32,634 bases of DNA from an uncultured Gammaproteobacteria bacterium (GTDB taxonomy: Bacteria > Pseudomonadota > Gammaproteobacteria > Poriferisulfidales > GCA-002705445). Position numbers and translations under genes: made by a program. The notes under the pieces were generated by a model that saw only the letters and a program-made list of their open reading frames with translations, was not told where the DNA came from and searched no databases. The DNA lies in the NCBI GenBank assembly GCA_913065025.1, contig CAJYAP010000012.1, positions 1 to 32,634 on the forward strand, in the 5' to 3' direction. Positions 20,456-32,172 of this stretch are shown piece after piece; position 1 is the first letter of the stretch, and the number at the start of each line of letters is the position of its first letter.

Positions 20456-22365
20456 ATTACCCTCACTAATATTATTCCCAAAATAATAACTAACGAAATA
20501 ACTATAGAAAATGCATAATGATATAAATAACCACTACTCTTGTTTCTTAAAAAAATAGCAAAACTATTTATTGTTTTAGGAACACCGTTAACAATCAAGC
20601 CATCTATTAAACCTAAATCGAATTTTTTTGACATTAATAACGAAGTATTTTTCATAATGTTTGATGTAGAAATGAAAAATTCATCAAATTTATATTTAGA
20701 TTTTATTATCACAGAAATTCTTTTAAAGAAATTATTTTCTAAAATATTAAATTTTATATCATCTTTGTATATTTTTTTTGATACATAGAAGCCTAAAACA
20801 AGCGCTAAAGTTGCTGGCGATAATATACCGTGCTCTATAAATGTCACTATGCCTTCGTAATGGATATCTTTAACTCCAAACATAAATATTGGCAGGTCTA
20901 TAAAAACCTTGATTAAATAACCAGAAAATATTGAGAGAACTGAAAGTATTATTAATGGTATAGTTATTATCATTGATTGCTCTTTGATATTCTCAAAACC
21001 TTCTCCACTGTATTTTTTATAAAATACTATAAAGAGAAGCCTTAATGAGTATATTGTTGTAACTAAAGCAGCTAAAAGCAACATTATGTATGCAACAAGT
21101 GAGATTGTGCTTTTCTCATAAAGCATTACTTCTAGTAATAAATCTTTTGAAAAAAATCCCGATGTAAGTGGAAAACCAATAATACATAGAGTGCCAATCA
21201 TAAAGCTGATATATGTAATTGGTAATTTAGATTTTAGCCCACCCATTTTTCTTATATCTTGATTATGATGTAATGACATTATTATCGATCCTGCACATAA
21301 GAATAATAGAGCTTTGAAAAAAGCATGTGTATACAAATGAAAAAATGATACTGTGTATGCATTAATTCCTAAGGCAGCAACCATATACCCTAACTGAGAA
21401 ATTGTTGAGTATGCTATTACTTTTTTAATATCATTTTCAAAGATGGCTATAACTCCGATAAAAAGTGCCGTTGATGCGCCAATTAATAAAATAAAGTCTG
21501 TTGTAAATTCTGTAAGAACATATAGGGGTGATAGCCGTCCAATCATGAATATGCCTGCGGTCACCATAGTAGCGGCATGAATTAATGCTGATATAGGGGT
21601 TGGACCTTCCATAGAGTCTGGCAACCAAACGTGTAGAGGTATTTGAGCTGATTTTGCCATTGCTCCTATAAATAAGAATAAGCACGAAAAATCTATGTAA
21701 CTTAGCCCAAAATATGTTTCTAAATTTGTTATGTTTGTTTTATCTAAATTAAGGAATATAGTTTTATAGTCAAATGATTCAAATGCTGCATACACCATTA
21801 CAATACCTAGTATAAAAAACATATCTCCTATTCTATTAACTAAAAATGCTTTTAAATTTGCTTTAATAGCAGATTGTTTTTTATAGAAAAAACCAATTAA
21901 TAAATAAGAAACTAACCCAACTCCTTCCCAACCAATAAATAACTGAACTAAATTATTAGATATAACTAATAATATCATTGAAAAAGTAAATAATGCTATA
22001 TAAGAAAAAAATCTTTTAAAATCTTTCTCATCTTTCATATAGCCAATACTATACAAGTGCACTACAGTTGAAATAGATAAAACAACTACTAACATTATTG
22101 AAGAAAATTTATCTATTAAATAACCCATCCCTATGTTTAAGCCACTTATAGATATCCAATCATAAAAATTATTATAATATATAGACTCATCACTTGAATA
22201 AATATCAAATAAAATTATTAATGATAGTATTAGGGAAATAAAAACTAAAAAAGTACTAACTATTCCAGAACTAAAATTATTTAAAAATTTTGAACTAAAC
22301 CCAGTAATCAAAGAACTAATTAATAATAAAAGAGGTATATATAATATTAAAGATTCCATATACAT
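20452..22365 (-). CDS. nuoL: NADH-quinone oxidoreductase subunit L
   Basis: 637 aa; GWEGVGLVSYLLIGF, AQIPLHVWLPDSMEGPTPISALIHAATMVTAG. Confidence 0.98.
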   Translation of the reverse strand: MYMESLILYIPLLLLISSLITGFSSKFLNNFSSGIVSTFLVFISLILSLIILFDIYSSDESIYYNNFYDWISISGLNIGMGYLIDKFSSIMLVVVLSISTVVHLYSIGYMKDEKDFKRFFSYIALFTFSMILLVISNNLVQLFIGWEGVGLVSYLLIGFFYKKQSAIKANLKAFLVNRIGDMFFILGIVMVYAAFESFDYKTIFLNLDKTNITNLETYFGLSYIDFSCLFLFIGAMAKSAQIPLHVWLPDSMEGPTPISALIHAATMVTAGIFMIGRLSPLYVLTEFTTDFILLIGASTALFIGVIAIFENDIKKVIAYSTISQLGYMVAALGINAYTVSFFHLYTHAFFKALLFLCAGSIIMSLHHNQDIRKMGGLKSKLPITYISFMIGTLCIIGFPLTSGFFSKDLLLEVMLYEKSTISLVAYIMLLLAALVTTIYSLRLLFIVFYKKYSGEGFENIKEQSMIITIPLIILSVLSIFSGYLIKVFIDLPIFMFGVKDIHYEGIVTFIEHGILSPATLALVLGFYVSKKIYKDDIKFNILENNFFKRISVIIKSKYKFDEFFISTSNIMKNTSLLMSKKFDLGLIDGLIVNGVPKTINSFAIFLRNKSSGYLYHYAFSIVISLVIILGIILVRVI

Positions 22366-22671
22366 TTAACCTTTTAATTTATTAATTAAATTAATTTCAA
22401 TTGAATTTCTTTTTCTAAATAGAGAAACTATAATTGCAAGCCCTATTGCAGATTCTGCAGCAGCCACAGCTAAAATGAAGAAAACGAATACTTGCCCAGT
22501 TATATCATTACTATAATGAGAGAAAACAATAAAATTTGTATTTACAGAAAGAAGCATTAATTCTATAGACATAAGTAATAAGAGAATATTTTTTCTATTA
22601 ATAAAAATTCCAGCGATACTAATGCAAAAAAGTAGTGCGCTAAAGGTAAGATAGTGAGACATAGTTATCAT
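22366..22671 (-). CDS. nuoK: NADH-quinone oxidoreductase subunit K
   Basis: 101 aa; [36 protein letters not shown]. Confidence 0.97.
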   Translation of the reverse strand: MITMSHYLTFSALLFCISIAGIFINRKNILLLLMSIELMLLSVNTNFIVFSHYSNDITGQVFVFFILAVAAAESAIGLAIIVSLFRKRNSIEINLINKLKG

Positions 22672-23252
22672 AATTTATTCCCCTTTATTATTCTAAGTCT
22701 TGATTTTTTACTTTCTAAAATCTGCTTACCAGGATCTTGTCTTAATGACCTTTGTTTTTCTGTCATATTTATTGCTATTGCTGCTATGATGGCTACAAGT
22801 AATATAAAAGCTGTAACCTCAAAAGAAAAAATATAATCTGTAAATAACATTAGTCCTATTTGATATGTGTTATTTAGCTCTGATGAAGTTATTATATTTA
22901 CTTCATTGGTAAAATTATGATAAAAAATTACCATATAAAGTTCAGCAAACATTACTAATGAAGTTACAACAGAAAATAATAAATATAATTTCTGGTTACT
23001 ATTTTTTCTTACAGGAATATCTAAAAGCATTACTACAAAAAGAAATAATACAAGAACAGCCCCAACATAAACTAGAACTAATACTATCGAGAGAAATTCT
23101 GCTTTAAGCATTAACCAAAGTATTGCACTATTGAAAAATATAAGAACCAAAAGTAGTGCTGCATGAACAGTATTATTAACAATTATTAAACTAATTGCAG
23201 AGAGTATAATTACAGATGTTACCAAATAAAATAATATTGTTATTATGTCCAT
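22668..23252 (-). CDS. nuoJ: NADH-quinone oxidoreductase subunit J
   Basis: 194 aa; [22 protein letters not shown]. Confidence 0.96.
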   Translation of the reverse strand: MDIITILFYLVTSVIILSAISLIIVNNTVHAALLLVLIFFNSAILWLMLKAEFLSIVLVLVYVGAVLVLFLFVVMLLDIPVRKNSNQKLYLLFSVVTSLVMFAELYMVIFYHNFTNEVNIITSSELNNTYQIGLMLFTDYIFSFEVTAFILLVAIIAAIAINMTEKQRSLRQDPGKQILESKKSRLRIIKGNKL

Positions 23253-23255
23253 AAA

Positions 23256-23735
23256 TTAATTTCTCTGGGATTTTGCAGCCTGGTCCATTAATATTTCATT
23301 TTCATACTTATCACCGATTTTCAAAAGATCACCTTTTTTTAAAATATTATCCCCACGCTCTTCAAAGTGATATTCAAAAATTCTTGTTTCTACGATTGCA
23401 TCAACCGGGCATGCTTCCTCGCAAAAACCACAAAAAATACACTTAAATAAGTCTATATCATATTTTGTTGTCCTTCTTGTGCCGTCATTTCTTTCTTCTG
23501 TATCAATAGTAATTGCTAAAGCAGGACAAACTGCCTCACATAATTTACATCCAATACACCTTTCCTCTCCACTTGGATATCTTCTCAAAGCGTGCAAACC
23601 TCTAAATCTAGGTGACTGCGGAGCTTTTTCTTCTGGGTAACGTAATGTAATCTTTTTCTTAAACATATTTAAAAACGTTACTTTCATTCCAAGTAGTAAC
23701 TCATATAGAAAAAAACTTTTAAAATAATTTTTCAT
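23256..23735 (-). CDS. nuoI: NADH-quinone oxidoreductase subunit I
   Basis: Two [4Fe-4S] motifs ([24 protein letters not shown]). MKNYFK at 23735, with AAGGA SD upstream, preferred over the ORF-track start at 23759. Confidence 0.96.
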   Translation of the reverse strand: MKNYFKSFFLYELLLGMKVTFLNMFKKKITLRYPEEKAPQSPRFRGLHALRRYPSGEERCIGCKLCEAVCPALAITIDTEERNDGTRRTTKYDIDLFKCIFCGFCEEACPVDAIVETRIFEYHFEERGDNILKKGDLLKIGDKYENEILMDQAAKSQRN

Positions 23736-23746
23736 TATATTAATCC

Positions 23747-24844
23747 TTATGCGAACCATGGTTCGACTTTGTAATAAATAAATATCATTTCTATAAATAT
23801 CCAGATTAATGTTATAGGAATTAAAATTTTCCAGCCAAGTCTCATAATCTGATCATATCTGTATCTTGGGAAAGTTGCTCTAAACCATATAAAACAAAAC
23901 ATAAAAAAGAAAGTTTTGACTATGAACCAATGAATACCATCGTTAATTAAAAATAGTAAAATATTATTGACAAATCCATTTAGTTCAAAATAGCCTAAAG
24001 TACTTATATTAAAAGGAGATAACCAACCTCCAAAAAATAAAATTGAAGTAAGTGCAGATATTAATATCATATTTGCATATTCAGCTATAAAGAATACTGC
24101 GAAACCCATCCCTGAGTATTCGACATGAAATCCAGCTACTAACTCTGATTCACCTTCTGCCACATCAAAAGGAGCCCTATTTGTTTCTGCGACACCTGAA
24201 ATGAAATAGATAATAAATAAAGGAAATAGAGGGACCCAAAACCAATTAAATACAGAACCTTTTTGGCTATTAATAATATCTCCAAGATTTAAGCTACCTG
24301 AAGCCATAATCACACCAACAAGTGCAAAACCCATTGCTATCTCATACGCTATTATTAATGATGCTGATCTCATGGCGCCTAATAACGCATATTTTGAGTT
24401 TGATGCCCATCCCGCAATTATAATTCCATATATACCTAAGGATGTCATTGCTAAAATATATAACAAACCAGCGTTTATATCTGACAAAACCATAACACTA
24501 TCGAAAGGTATGACAGCCCATGCAGCGAATGCAACTGTAAATGTTACAACTGGAGCTAACAAAAATAAAAATTTATTTGAATCAGTTGGTATTACGATTT
24601 CTTTAAAGAATAGTTTTACACCATCAGCTAATGGTTGTAACAAACCTTTTGGGCCAACTACATTTGGCCCAAGTCTTCCTTGCATTGATGCGATAATTTT
24701 TCTTTCTGCATATGTGTAATATGCTACGATTATTAGTAATGGCACCATGATTAGAGAAATTAAAATTAACGTATGAGATACAAAACTTAATTCGTTATAG
24801 TAAGTAAGAGATATATCTAGTAAATTATTTATAAAATCAAACAT
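23747..24844 (-). CDS. nuoH: NADH-quinone oxidoreductase subunit H
   Basis: [61 protein letters not shown]. Track start at 24850 is TTG; ATG at 24844 more likely. Confidence 0.97.
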   Translation of the reverse strand: MFDFINNLLDISLTYYNELSFVSHTLILISLIMVPLLIIVAYYTYAERKIIASMQGRLGPNVVGPKGLLQPLADGVKLFFKEIVIPTDSNKFLFLLAPVVTFTVAFAAWAVIPFDSVMVLSDINAGLLYILAMTSLGIYGIIIAGWASNSKYALLGAMRSASLIIAYEIAMGFALVGVIMASGSLNLGDIINSQKGSVFNWFWVPLFPLFIIYFISGVAETNRAPFDVAEGESELVAGFHVEYSGMGFAVFFIAEYANMILISALTSILFFGGWLSPFNISTLGYFELNGFVNNILLFLINDGIHWFIVKTFFFMFCFIWFRATFPRYRYDQIMRLGWKILIPITLIWIFIEMIFIYYKVEPWFA

Positions 24845-27203
24845 TTTCAATAATTATTGGTTGGAATTGTTTTCCGAGATCATAATGCTCTTTGCTTGAA
24901 TTAATAATATACACGCAATTATCTGAAACATTATCGTCAATTATTAATTTAGCTAATAAAGTATTCTCACCTTGTTTAACTATTACTTTATTTTTAGATA
25001 AATCTATATTATTTTGCTCTAAAGTTTTCTTATTTACACTTACAGAATTATTATTTGGGCTCACTTTATTTAATGAAGGAGCTCTTCTAACTATATTATC
25101 AATATAATAACTACTGCTTCCACCACATCTAATTAAAGGTGCTGCACTAGAAAAGCTATCTTCCTTAAAATCACTATATTCATTATTTTCGAAAAATTTG
25201 GAATCTCTAATAACTGAGTCAGCTTCATTTAATATATCGATGTAATCTAGTGAATCGCTAATGTTTTTTCCAAATTCAGCCCTGAGTTTTGTTAAAATTT
25301 TCCAGCCCTCTTTAGACATGAAGTGTGGCTTGCAACCTTGTGCAAATGACTGCCACTGACCTTCAATATTTATAAAAGTACCTGGGCTTTCAAAAACCGT
25401 AGCTAGCGGTAAAATAACGTCGTAATAATTTTTATCTTCTTCCGTAACAAAACTTTGAAAACCTAAAACAAACTTTGCGTTACTAAGAGACTTTTTTAAT
25501 TCTGAATAATGATAAAAATCTATAAGATCTAAATTATATATCATATAGCACTCCATGCCTTCATTTATAGAATCAGAAGCATTTAGTCCAATATTTTTTA
25601 CATCTAAGAAACCAGCTGACTTGTTAGGAAGACATCCAGCTATACGTGCGCCAGCTTCATTACAACTATTATTTAAAAATCCTTTTTTAGATTTAGTAAG
25701 AATAGATATTATATTAGTTAAAACTTTACAAAGCTCAAAATCTTGATGATTTACTAGATTTGAACCTAAAAGAATTAAAGAATTGCTAATCAAAAGATCA
25801 TTGCTAATATCTATAATTTTTTTATTAGTTAGACCTTTAAATTTTTTCTTAATACCATTAGGTAAATTAAAGTTTTGTAATGTTTTATCATTTACAGTTA
25901 TTACTGTTAGGTATTCAATAATATCTATGAGTGTTTCAACTAACGAATTAGGATTTACTAGTAATGAATTATTAGTATCAAAATTGTATTTATAATTATA
26001 AGTATATATAGAATTAATTTTCGCTTTATTTAAAAATGCTTTTCTAATTTTATGTGATAAGATTGGTTGCTCATTTGTAATATCACTATCTATAAGTAAT
26101 ATAGAATTTATTCTCTCTATTTCTTTTATTGAGATATCTAACTTAGGATAAAAATTTTCATTTTGATTACTAAATTTATTTTGTGAGACCCTATGGTCAA
26201 TATTATTGATATTATTTTCTCTTAACCATTTTTGAAATAAATATTGTTCCTCAAATGTTGAATTGGCGCTTATAAAGCCTGCAGATTTGTTAAATTTAAT
26301 TTTACTAAAACTTTCTTTTATAATATCAAAAGCCTGATCCCACTCTACTTCAACATGTCTACCATTGATTTTTGCGATTGGTCTTTTTATCCTTTCGTTA
26401 TGATTAAGAGCTTCGTAAGAAAATCTATCTCTATCTGAAATCCAAACTTCATTTATTTTATCATTTTCATGTGGAACTACTCTAAAAACATTGTTATCTA
26501 AAATATGAATATTCATATTGGACCCTACACAGTCATGCGGTGATATATGTTTTACTTCCTCAAGCTCCCATGTTCTTCCTTTCATATGAGATGGAGCCGC
26601 ATTTAAAGCTCCAACTGGGCATATATCTATCATGTTTCCTGACATTGGTGAATTTATCGCTGAAGTTAAGTAAGTTCTAATTTCCATATTCTCACCTCTT
26701 CCAATAGCACCAAACTCTTTAATCCCAGCTATTTCCTCTCCATACCTAACACATCTTGTGCAATGAATACATCTAGTCATATTTGTTTTAATAAGAGGGC
26801 CAATTTTATAATCTTCGACAACCCTTTTCTCTTGGTCGTATCGTGATTTAACTCTTCCATGCATTAAAGCTTGGTCTTGTAACTCACACATACCGCCTTG
26901 ATCGCAGACGGGACAATCAAGCGGATGGTTTATTAATAAAAACTCCATAGTATTTTTTTGAGACTTTGAGGCCAATTCAGACTTAGTAAAATATTCCTGA
27001 TCTTCCATAGCTGGAGTTGAACATGCAGGTTGAGGTTTGCTAATTCCAACCTGTTCAACTAAACACATTCTGCAATTTGCTGCAATTGATAGTTTTTCGT
27101 GATAACAAAACCTAGGAATATGAATACTATTTCTATCTGCAACTTGAATTATAGTTTCACCTTTATTAAAACTACATTCTTTATTATTAATTTTTATTTT
27201 CAT
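24837..27203 (-). CDS. nuoG: NADH-quinone oxidoreductase subunit G
   Basis: 788 aa; [47 protein letters not shown]; degenerate molybdopterin-type C-terminal region. Confidence 0.96.
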   Translation of the reverse strand: MKIKINNKECSFNKGETIIQVADRNSIHIPRFCYHEKLSIAANCRMCLVEQVGISKPQPACSTPAMEDQEYFTKSELASKSQKNTMEFLLINHPLDCPVCDQGGMCELQDQALMHGRVKSRYDQEKRVVEDYKIGPLIKTNMTRCIHCTRCVRYGEEIAGIKEFGAIGRGENMEIRTYLTSAINSPMSGNMIDICPVGALNAAPSHMKGRTWELEEVKHISPHDCVGSNMNIHILDNNVFRVVPHENDKINEVWISDRDRFSYEALNHNERIKRPIAKINGRHVEVEWDQAFDIIKESFSKIKFNKSAGFISANSTFEEQYLFQKWLRENNINNIDHRVSQNKFSNQNENFYPKLDISIKEIERINSILLIDSDITNEQPILSHKIRKAFLNKAKINSIYTYNYKYNFDTNNSLLVNPNSLVETLIDIIEYLTVITVNDKTLQNFNLPNGIKKKFKGLTNKKIIDISNDLLISNSLILLGSNLVNHQDFELCKVLTNIISILTKSKKGFLNNSCNEAGARIAGCLPNKSAGFLDVKNIGLNASDSINEGMECYMIYNLDLIDFYHYSELKKSLSNAKFVLGFQSFVTEEDKNYYDVILPLATVFESPGTFINIEGQWQSFAQGCKPHFMSKEGWKILTKLRAEFGKNISDSLDYIDILNEADSVIRDSKFFENNEYSDFKEDSFSSAAPLIRCGGSSSYYIDNIVRRAPSLNKVSPNNNSVSVNKKTLEQNNIDLSKNKVIVKQGENTLLAKLIIDDNVSDNCVYIINSSKEHYDLGKQFQPIIIENV

Positions 27204-28522
27204 TTTTGTTGTAGTAGAAATTCTTTATTATTATTTTTACCTAAAACTTTTTCTTTATTTTTAATATATTTTAAAAATTCTTTTTTATAATTTTTTATAA
27301 AACTTTCAACAGGCATTGCTGCAGCATCTCCTAGAGCGCAAATTGTACTTCCTGAAATCATGTTTGGTATAGATTCAAGAGTTTTTAAGTCTTCTAAAGT
27401 ACCTTTTCCTTTTAAAATTTTATCTATAATTTTATACATCCATCCCGTTCCTTCCCGACATGGAGTGCACTGTCCACAAGATTCAGAATAATAAAATCGC
27501 GCTATTCTATGAATAACTTCAACCATATTTGTATCTTCATCCATAACTATCACTGCTCCAGAGCCAAGTAATGAGCCTGCTTTTGTTATAGATTCATAAT
27601 CCATATTAGTTTCTAACATGATCTCGCCTGGAACAACGGGAACAGAGGAACCACCAGGTATTACAGCTTTAATTTTTTTTCCATTTTTCATTCCTCCGGC
27701 TAATTCTAATAATTTCTTGAATGGCGTGCCTAGAGGGATTTCATAATTACCTGGCTTATTAACATGCCCTGATACAGAAAAACATTTAAATCCTGGGCTA
27801 TCTTTTGTGCCTACAGAATTGAACCACTGAGGCCCATTTTTCATTATTTTTGGAATCGAAGCTAACGTCTCAACATTATTAATAATCGTTGGGGAGCCAA
27901 ATAATCCTTTTAAAGCTGGGAAAGGTGGTTTAAATCTCGGGTAACCTTTCTTACCTTCGATTGACTCAAGCATAGCAGTTTCTTCCCCAACAATATATGC
28001 GCCGGCACCGATTAAATCATGAAGTTCGATATCAATATTTGTGTTTAATATATTTTTTCCAATATATTTATTATCATAAGCATCTTTTAATGCTGATTTG
28101 AAGCTAGTATAAACATCATCCATGAATTCGCCTCTTAGATAACAATATGCAGTATCAGCACCAATGGCATAACTAGCTATTAACATTCCCTCAATAAGTG
28201 CGTGCGGATTATATCTTAAAATATCTCTATCTTTGCATGTTCCAGGTTCTGATTCGTCTGCATTACATACTAAGTATTTAATATCTTCCGAATCTTGGTT
28301 TATAAAACTCCATTTCCTTCCAGTTGGAAATCCTGCGCCACCTCTTCCTCTTAAACCTGACTTCAGTATAGTTTCTATGATTTCTTTTTTATCATAAGAT
28401 TTAGAAACAATATTCTTCCAAGTAGAGTAACCACCAAGACTTACATATGTTTCAAATGAATTAGGATTGTCGCTAGACAATGTTGAATAACATAATTCAT
28501 TTATTCTTATATTATCATTCAT
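27200..28522 (-). CDS. nuoF: NADH-quinone oxidoreductase subunit F
   Basis: 440 aa; GLRGRGGAGFPTGRKW, CNADESEPGTCKDR, ESCGQCTPCREGTGWM. Confidence 0.98.
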   Translation of the reverse strand: MNDNIRINELCYSTLSSDNPNSFETYVSLGGYSTWKNIVSKSYDKKEIIETILKSGLRGRGGAGFPTGRKWSFINQDSEDIKYLVCNADESEPGTCKDRDILRYNPHALIEGMLIASYAIGADTAYCYLRGEFMDDVYTSFKSALKDAYDNKYIGKNILNTNIDIELHDLIGAGAYIVGEETAMLESIEGKKGYPRFKPPFPALKGLFGSPTIINNVETLASIPKIMKNGPQWFNSVGTKDSPGFKCFSVSGHVNKPGNYEIPLGTPFKKLLELAGGMKNGKKIKAVIPGGSSVPVVPGEIMLETNMDYESITKAGSLLGSGAVIVMDEDTNMVEVIHRIARFYYSESCGQCTPCREGTGWMYKIIDKILKGKGTLEDLKTLESIPNMISGSTICALGDAAAMPVESFIKNYKKEFLKYIKNKEKVLGKNNNKEFLLQQK

Positions 28523-29009
28523 TATCTATATCTCTAATTATTTCATCAATTTTTTCTTTAGTTAAATTTTCATAATATTTATGATTAACTTGCATCATTG
28601 GAGCACCGCAACATGCTGCCAAACACTCTCTTTCATCTTTTAAAAAGAATTTATCAGAAGAGGTTCCTACTTTTAAATCTAGTTTTTCTTCAAGGTAGGA
28701 TAATATTTCGTCAGATCCATTAAGCATGCAAGAAACATTTGTGCAGACTGATATAGTATGCTTTCCTACTTTATCCAATTCAAACATAGAATAAAAGGCT
28801 GCTACTTCATAGACATCTATTTCATTTATTCCAAGGAATTTTGCAATAGAATTAATATGTGTTTTTTTAATAAATTTATTTTCTTTTTGAATTTGATGTA
28901 AGGCAAAAATTATTGCTGGTTTCTTTTTTCCATCTGGGAACTTTAATAACCACTCATTGATTTTAGTACAAATTTCGCTTGGAATATTATAAAAAGTATT
29001 ATCATTCAT
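28515..29009 (-). CDS. nuoE: NADH-quinone oxidoreductase subunit E
   Basis: 164 aa; [2Fe-2S] thioredoxin-like fold CTNVSCMLNG ... ECLAACCGAPMMQVN. Confidence 0.97.
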   Translation of the reverse strand: MNDNTFYNIPSEICTKINEWLLKFPDGKKKPAIIFALHQIQKENKFIKKTHINSIAKFLGINEIDVYEVAAFYSMFELDKVGKHTISVCTNVSCMLNGSDEILSYLEEKLDLKVGTSSDKFFLKDERECLAACCGAPMMQVNHKYYENLTKEKIDEIIRDIDNE

Positions 29010-29015
29010 AAAAAA

Positions 29016-30269
29016 TTACCTATCAATTTCACCAAATACAATATCTTGAGTTCCTATCATAGCAACAACATCAGATATCATATGTCCATTAACCATTTCA
29101 TTTAAAGCTGCTAAATGTGGGAATCCTGGGGCGCGAACTTTTAATCTATAAGGTTTGTTAGAACCGTCAGATATTAATGTAACTCCAAATTCTCCTTTTG
29201 GATGCTCTACTGCGCTGTAAACCTCACCTTTTGGAATACAATAGCCTTCTGTAAATAGCTTAAAATGATATATAAGTGACTCCATGTCTTCTTTAACCTC
29301 ATTTCTACTTGGCGCAGTAATTTTATTATTATCTGAAATTACCTCACCATCATTATTTTTTAACCACTCAACACATTGCTGAATAATTTTATTTGACTGC
29401 CTCATCTCTTCAACTCTTACCAAATATCTATCGTAACAATCTCCATTCGTACCAATTGGAATATCAAATTCAAGATTTTTATAAACTTCATAAGGTTGTT
29501 TTTTTCGAAGATCCCAAGCTACTCCAGAACCTCTAAGCATAGGCCCTGTAAATCCAAGTTGAAGAGCTCTTTCTTTTGAAACAATTCCAATATCAACTGT
29601 TCTTTGTTTCCAAATTCTGTTGTCAGTTAATAAGGTCTCGTATTCATCAATACATTTTGGAAACCTATTTGTAAAATCTTCAATAAAATCTAATAATGTT
29701 CCTTCTCTAGCCTCATTAAGCTTATTGACATCTTTTTTTGATTTCCATTTTGTTTCCTCGTACTTTGGCATTTCTAAAGGAAGGTCTTTCGCCACTCCGC
29801 CAGGCCTATAATATGTTGCATGCATTCGCGTCCCAGATACAGCTTCATAGCAATCCATCAAATCTTCTCTTTCTCTGAACGCATATAAAAATACTGACAT
29901 TGCGCCGATATCTAATGCATGTGCACCTAACCACATTAAATGATTTAATACTCTTGTTATCTCATCAAACATAACACGTATATATTTTGCTCTAATTGGG
30001 ATACCTATATCTAATAACTTCTCTATAGACATTACGTAAGCATGCTCATTACTCATCATAGAAACATAATCCAGTCTATCCATATAACCTATACTTTGAT
30101 TATATGGCTTACTTTCTGCTAATTTTTCTGTTCCTCTATGCAATAAACCAATGTGTGGGTCAGCTCTAACTATTACTTCCCCTTCTAATTCTAAAATCAA
30201 CCTAAGAACACCATGTGCAGATGGATGCTGGGGCCCAAAGTTCATTGTGAAACTTTTTATCTCAGGCAT
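29016..30269 (-). CDS. nuoD: NADH-quinone oxidoreductase subunit D
   Basis: 417 aa; [57 protein letters not shown]. Confidence 0.98.
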   Translation of the reverse strand: MPEIKSFTMNFGPQHPSAHGVLRLILELEGEVIVRADPHIGLLHRGTEKLAESKPYNQSIGYMDRLDYVSMMSNEHAYVMSIEKLLDIGIPIRAKYIRVMFDEITRVLNHLMWLGAHALDIGAMSVFLYAFREREDLMDCYEAVSGTRMHATYYRPGGVAKDLPLEMPKYEETKWKSKKDVNKLNEAREGTLLDFIEDFTNRFPKCIDEYETLLTDNRIWKQRTVDIGIVSKERALQLGFTGPMLRGSGVAWDLRKKQPYEVYKNLEFDIPIGTNGDCYDRYLVRVEEMRQSNKIIQQCVEWLKNNDGEVISDNNKITAPSRNEVKEDMESLIYHFKLFTEGYCIPKGEVYSAVEHPKGEFGVTLISDGSNKPYRLKVRAPGFPHLAALNEMVNGHMISDVVAMIGTQDIVFGEIDR

Positions 30270-30987
30270 TTTTATCTTCCTTATCCGCTACTTCTCGAAT
30301 AACTTTTGGTATTAAAACTCTAGGTTTGATTGTCACTGGCTGATAAACAACTCTTTCTTTATCTAAATCATAATTTACTTCTACATTTCCTATCAAAGGA
30401 AAATCTTTTCTAAGAGGGTGACCAATAAATCCATAGTCTGTTAATATCCTTCTCAAATCAGGATGATTTATAAATACTATTCCCAGTAAATCATATGCTT
30501 CGCGCTCATACCAATCTGCTGAAGCCCAAATTGATGTAGCTGTTGGTAAAGATGGATTCTCATCATCTTCACAATAAAATTTTACCTTAAGTCTTTCGTT
30601 AGAACTTACTGACAATAAATTATAAATGGCGGCAAATCTTTTTCTAGGTTGGTTAAAATGTGTTTTAGATGTTTCGTAAGTATATCTTCCGCTACTATCT
30701 TTCTTTATTCCTCTACTATAACCTTTATTATTAGCATTCTTCGAATTCCACTCGCTAATACCGTAATCCGAATAATCAACAGCAATTATATCTATTAAGG
30801 TTTCGAATTTAATATCATTATTATTCTGCATAATAGACATTACTTCTAAAAAGTCATTGCCCTCAAAAACTACTTCGTCATTGTCTTCAAAGGTGCATTT
30901 ATAACGAGTGAAATTATTTTTAAAAAGATTTTTTAAAAAATTATTTTTTTCTATAAATGATTTTTCTGTTAAATTTTGACTATTCAT
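30262..30987 (-). CDS. nuoC: NADH-quinone oxidoreductase subunit C
   Basis: 241 aa; [45 protein letters not shown]; separate from nuoD. Confidence 0.97.
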   Translation of the reverse strand: MNSQNLTEKSFIEKNNFLKNLFKNNFTRYKCTFEDNDEVVFEGNDFLEVMSIMQNNNDIKFETLIDIIAVDYSDYGISEWNSKNANNKGYSRGIKKDSSGRYTYETSKTHFNQPRKRFAAIYNLLSVSSNERLKVKFYCEDDENPSLPTATSIWASADWYEREAYDLLGIVFINHPDLRRILTDYGFIGHPLRKDFPLIGNVEVNYDLDKERVVYQPVTIKPRVLIPKVIREVADKEDKNA

Positions 30988-31008
30988 AGTTAAATACCAA
31001 GGATCTTT

Positions 31009-31494
31009 TTATCTTTTTATAGATTTTTTATTATGAATTTTATTTTTGAGCTGCAAGATTCCATATAATAATGCTTCTGCAGTTGGCGGGCATCCAGGGA
31101 CATAAATATCTACAGGAATTATTCTATCGCAACCTCTTACTACAGAGTACGAATAATGATAATAACCTCCTCCATTTGCACATGAACCCATAGATATAAC
31201 CCACTTAGGATCTGCCATTTGGTCATAAACTTTTCTTAATGCTGGTGCCATCTTGTTAACAAGTGTTCCAGCTATAATGATTACATCCGATTGTCTTGGA
31301 CTTGGCCTAAACATCATGCCATACCTATCCAAATCATATCTTGAGGCTCCGGCATGCATCATTTCAATTGCGCAACATGCTAAACCAAAAGTCATTGGCC
31401 ACATAGATCCTGTATTAGCCCAGTTAATCAATTCCTTCGATGATGTTGTAACATAACCGTTACTATTATTATTTAATGAATCTATAATATCCAT
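31009..31494 (-). CDS. nuoB: NADH-quinone oxidoreductase subunit B
   Basis: 161 aa; [61 protein letters not shown]. Confidence 0.98.
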   Translation of the reverse strand: MDIIDSLNNNSNGYVTTSSKELINWANTGSMWPMTFGLACCAIEMMHAGASRYDLDRYGMMFRPSPRQSDVIIIAGTLVNKMAPALRKVYDQMADPKWVISMGSCANGGGYYHYSYSVVRGCDRIIPVDIYVPGCPPTAEALLYGILQLKNKIHNKKSIKR

Positions 31495-31497
31495 ATC

Positions 31498-31854
31498 TTA
31501 ATCCCAATTCAGAGCTCCTTTTTTCCACTCATATATAAATCCTATTATTAAAACTAATAAAAAGATACTCATTGCAATTAATCCACTAGTACCTAAGCCA
31601 TCTAAAGCTACTGCCCATGGAAATAAAAAAGCTATTTCTAAATCAAATATAATAAATAATATTGCTACTAAATAAAAACGAATATCAAATTTCATACGAG
31701 CATCACCAAAATTTTCAAACCCACATTCATAGGCAGAATTTTTTGCGGCTATTTTTTCTCCTCTATTAATAAATCTTGAAACTATAATCGGAAGTGCACC
31801 AATGATGATGCTTACAAGAATAAATAATAAAATTGGAAAATAGTTATTTAACAT
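31498..31854 (-). CDS. nuoA: NADH-quinone oxidoreductase subunit A
   Basis: MLNNYFPILLFILVS..., KNSAYECGFENFGDARMKFDIRFYLVAILFIIFDLEIAFLFPWAV. Track start 31896 is TTG; ATG 31854 has GGAG SD and fits NuoA N-termini. Confidence 0.95.
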   Translation of the reverse strand: MLNNYFPILLFILVSIIIGALPIIVSRFINRGEKIAAKNSAYECGFENFGDARMKFDIRFYLVAILFIIFDLEIAFLFPWAVALDGLGTSGLIAMSIFLLVLIIGFIYEWKKGALNWD

Positions 31855-31860
31855 AATATA
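31842..31860. repeat. 19-bp direct repeat, copy 1 (contains nuoA start codon)
   Basis: agttatttaacataatata, identical to 31924-31942. Confidence 0.9.
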
Positions 31861-31885
31861 TTCGCTCCACAAATCACTGAATTTT

Positions 31886-31913
31886 ATAGTATCCAAATTT
31901 TGCTAGGATACAA
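31886..31913 (-). promoter_or_regulatory. Putative nuoA promoter
   Basis: Minus strand TTGTAT (31908-31913), 16-nt spacer, TACTAT (31886-31891), about 30 nt before the preferred nuoA ATG. Confidence 0.4.
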
Positions 31914-31923
31914 ACTAAAAATA

Positions 31924-31942
31924 AGTTATTTAACATAATATA
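31924..31942. repeat. 19-bp direct repeat, copy 2 (upstream of nuoA)
   Basis: agttatttaacataatata, identical to 31842-31860, 82 bp apart. Confidence 0.9.
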
Positions 31943-32077
31943 ATAGCTACTTAAATCAATATTAAATTACAACATATAAAAGAAATATTACAACTGAATA
32001 ATATGAAAAATATTTTATGGGGTAATATACACAACCTATACCATATATTGATAATTTGATTAGAATATATATTATTT

Positions 32078-32162
32078 TGGTGCCGATGGCCGGAGTCGAA
32101 CCGGCACAGCTTTCGCCACTGCCCCCTCAAGACAGCGTGTCTACCAATTCCACCACATCGGC
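32078..32162 (-). tRNA. tRNA-Leu (anticodon GAG)
   Basis: 85 nt: GCCGATGTGGTGGAATTGGTAGACACGCTGTCTTGAGGGGGCAGTGGCGAAAGCTGTGCCGGTTCGACTCCGGCCATCGGCACCA; class II with long variable arm, encoded CCA; next to secG as in E. coli. Confidence 0.97.
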
Positions 32163-32172
32163 GATACTGTTA

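Noticed and set aside
23752-23765. 14-bp perfect palindrome CGAACCATGGTTCG at the nuoH 3' end
   Set aside because: Entirely explained by coding for the NuoH C-terminus (VEPWFA); no neighbouring promoter to regulate.
24372-24719. 115-aa plus-strand ORF opposite nuoH
   Set aside because: Antisense to a highly conserved gene; no recognisable domain or promoter.
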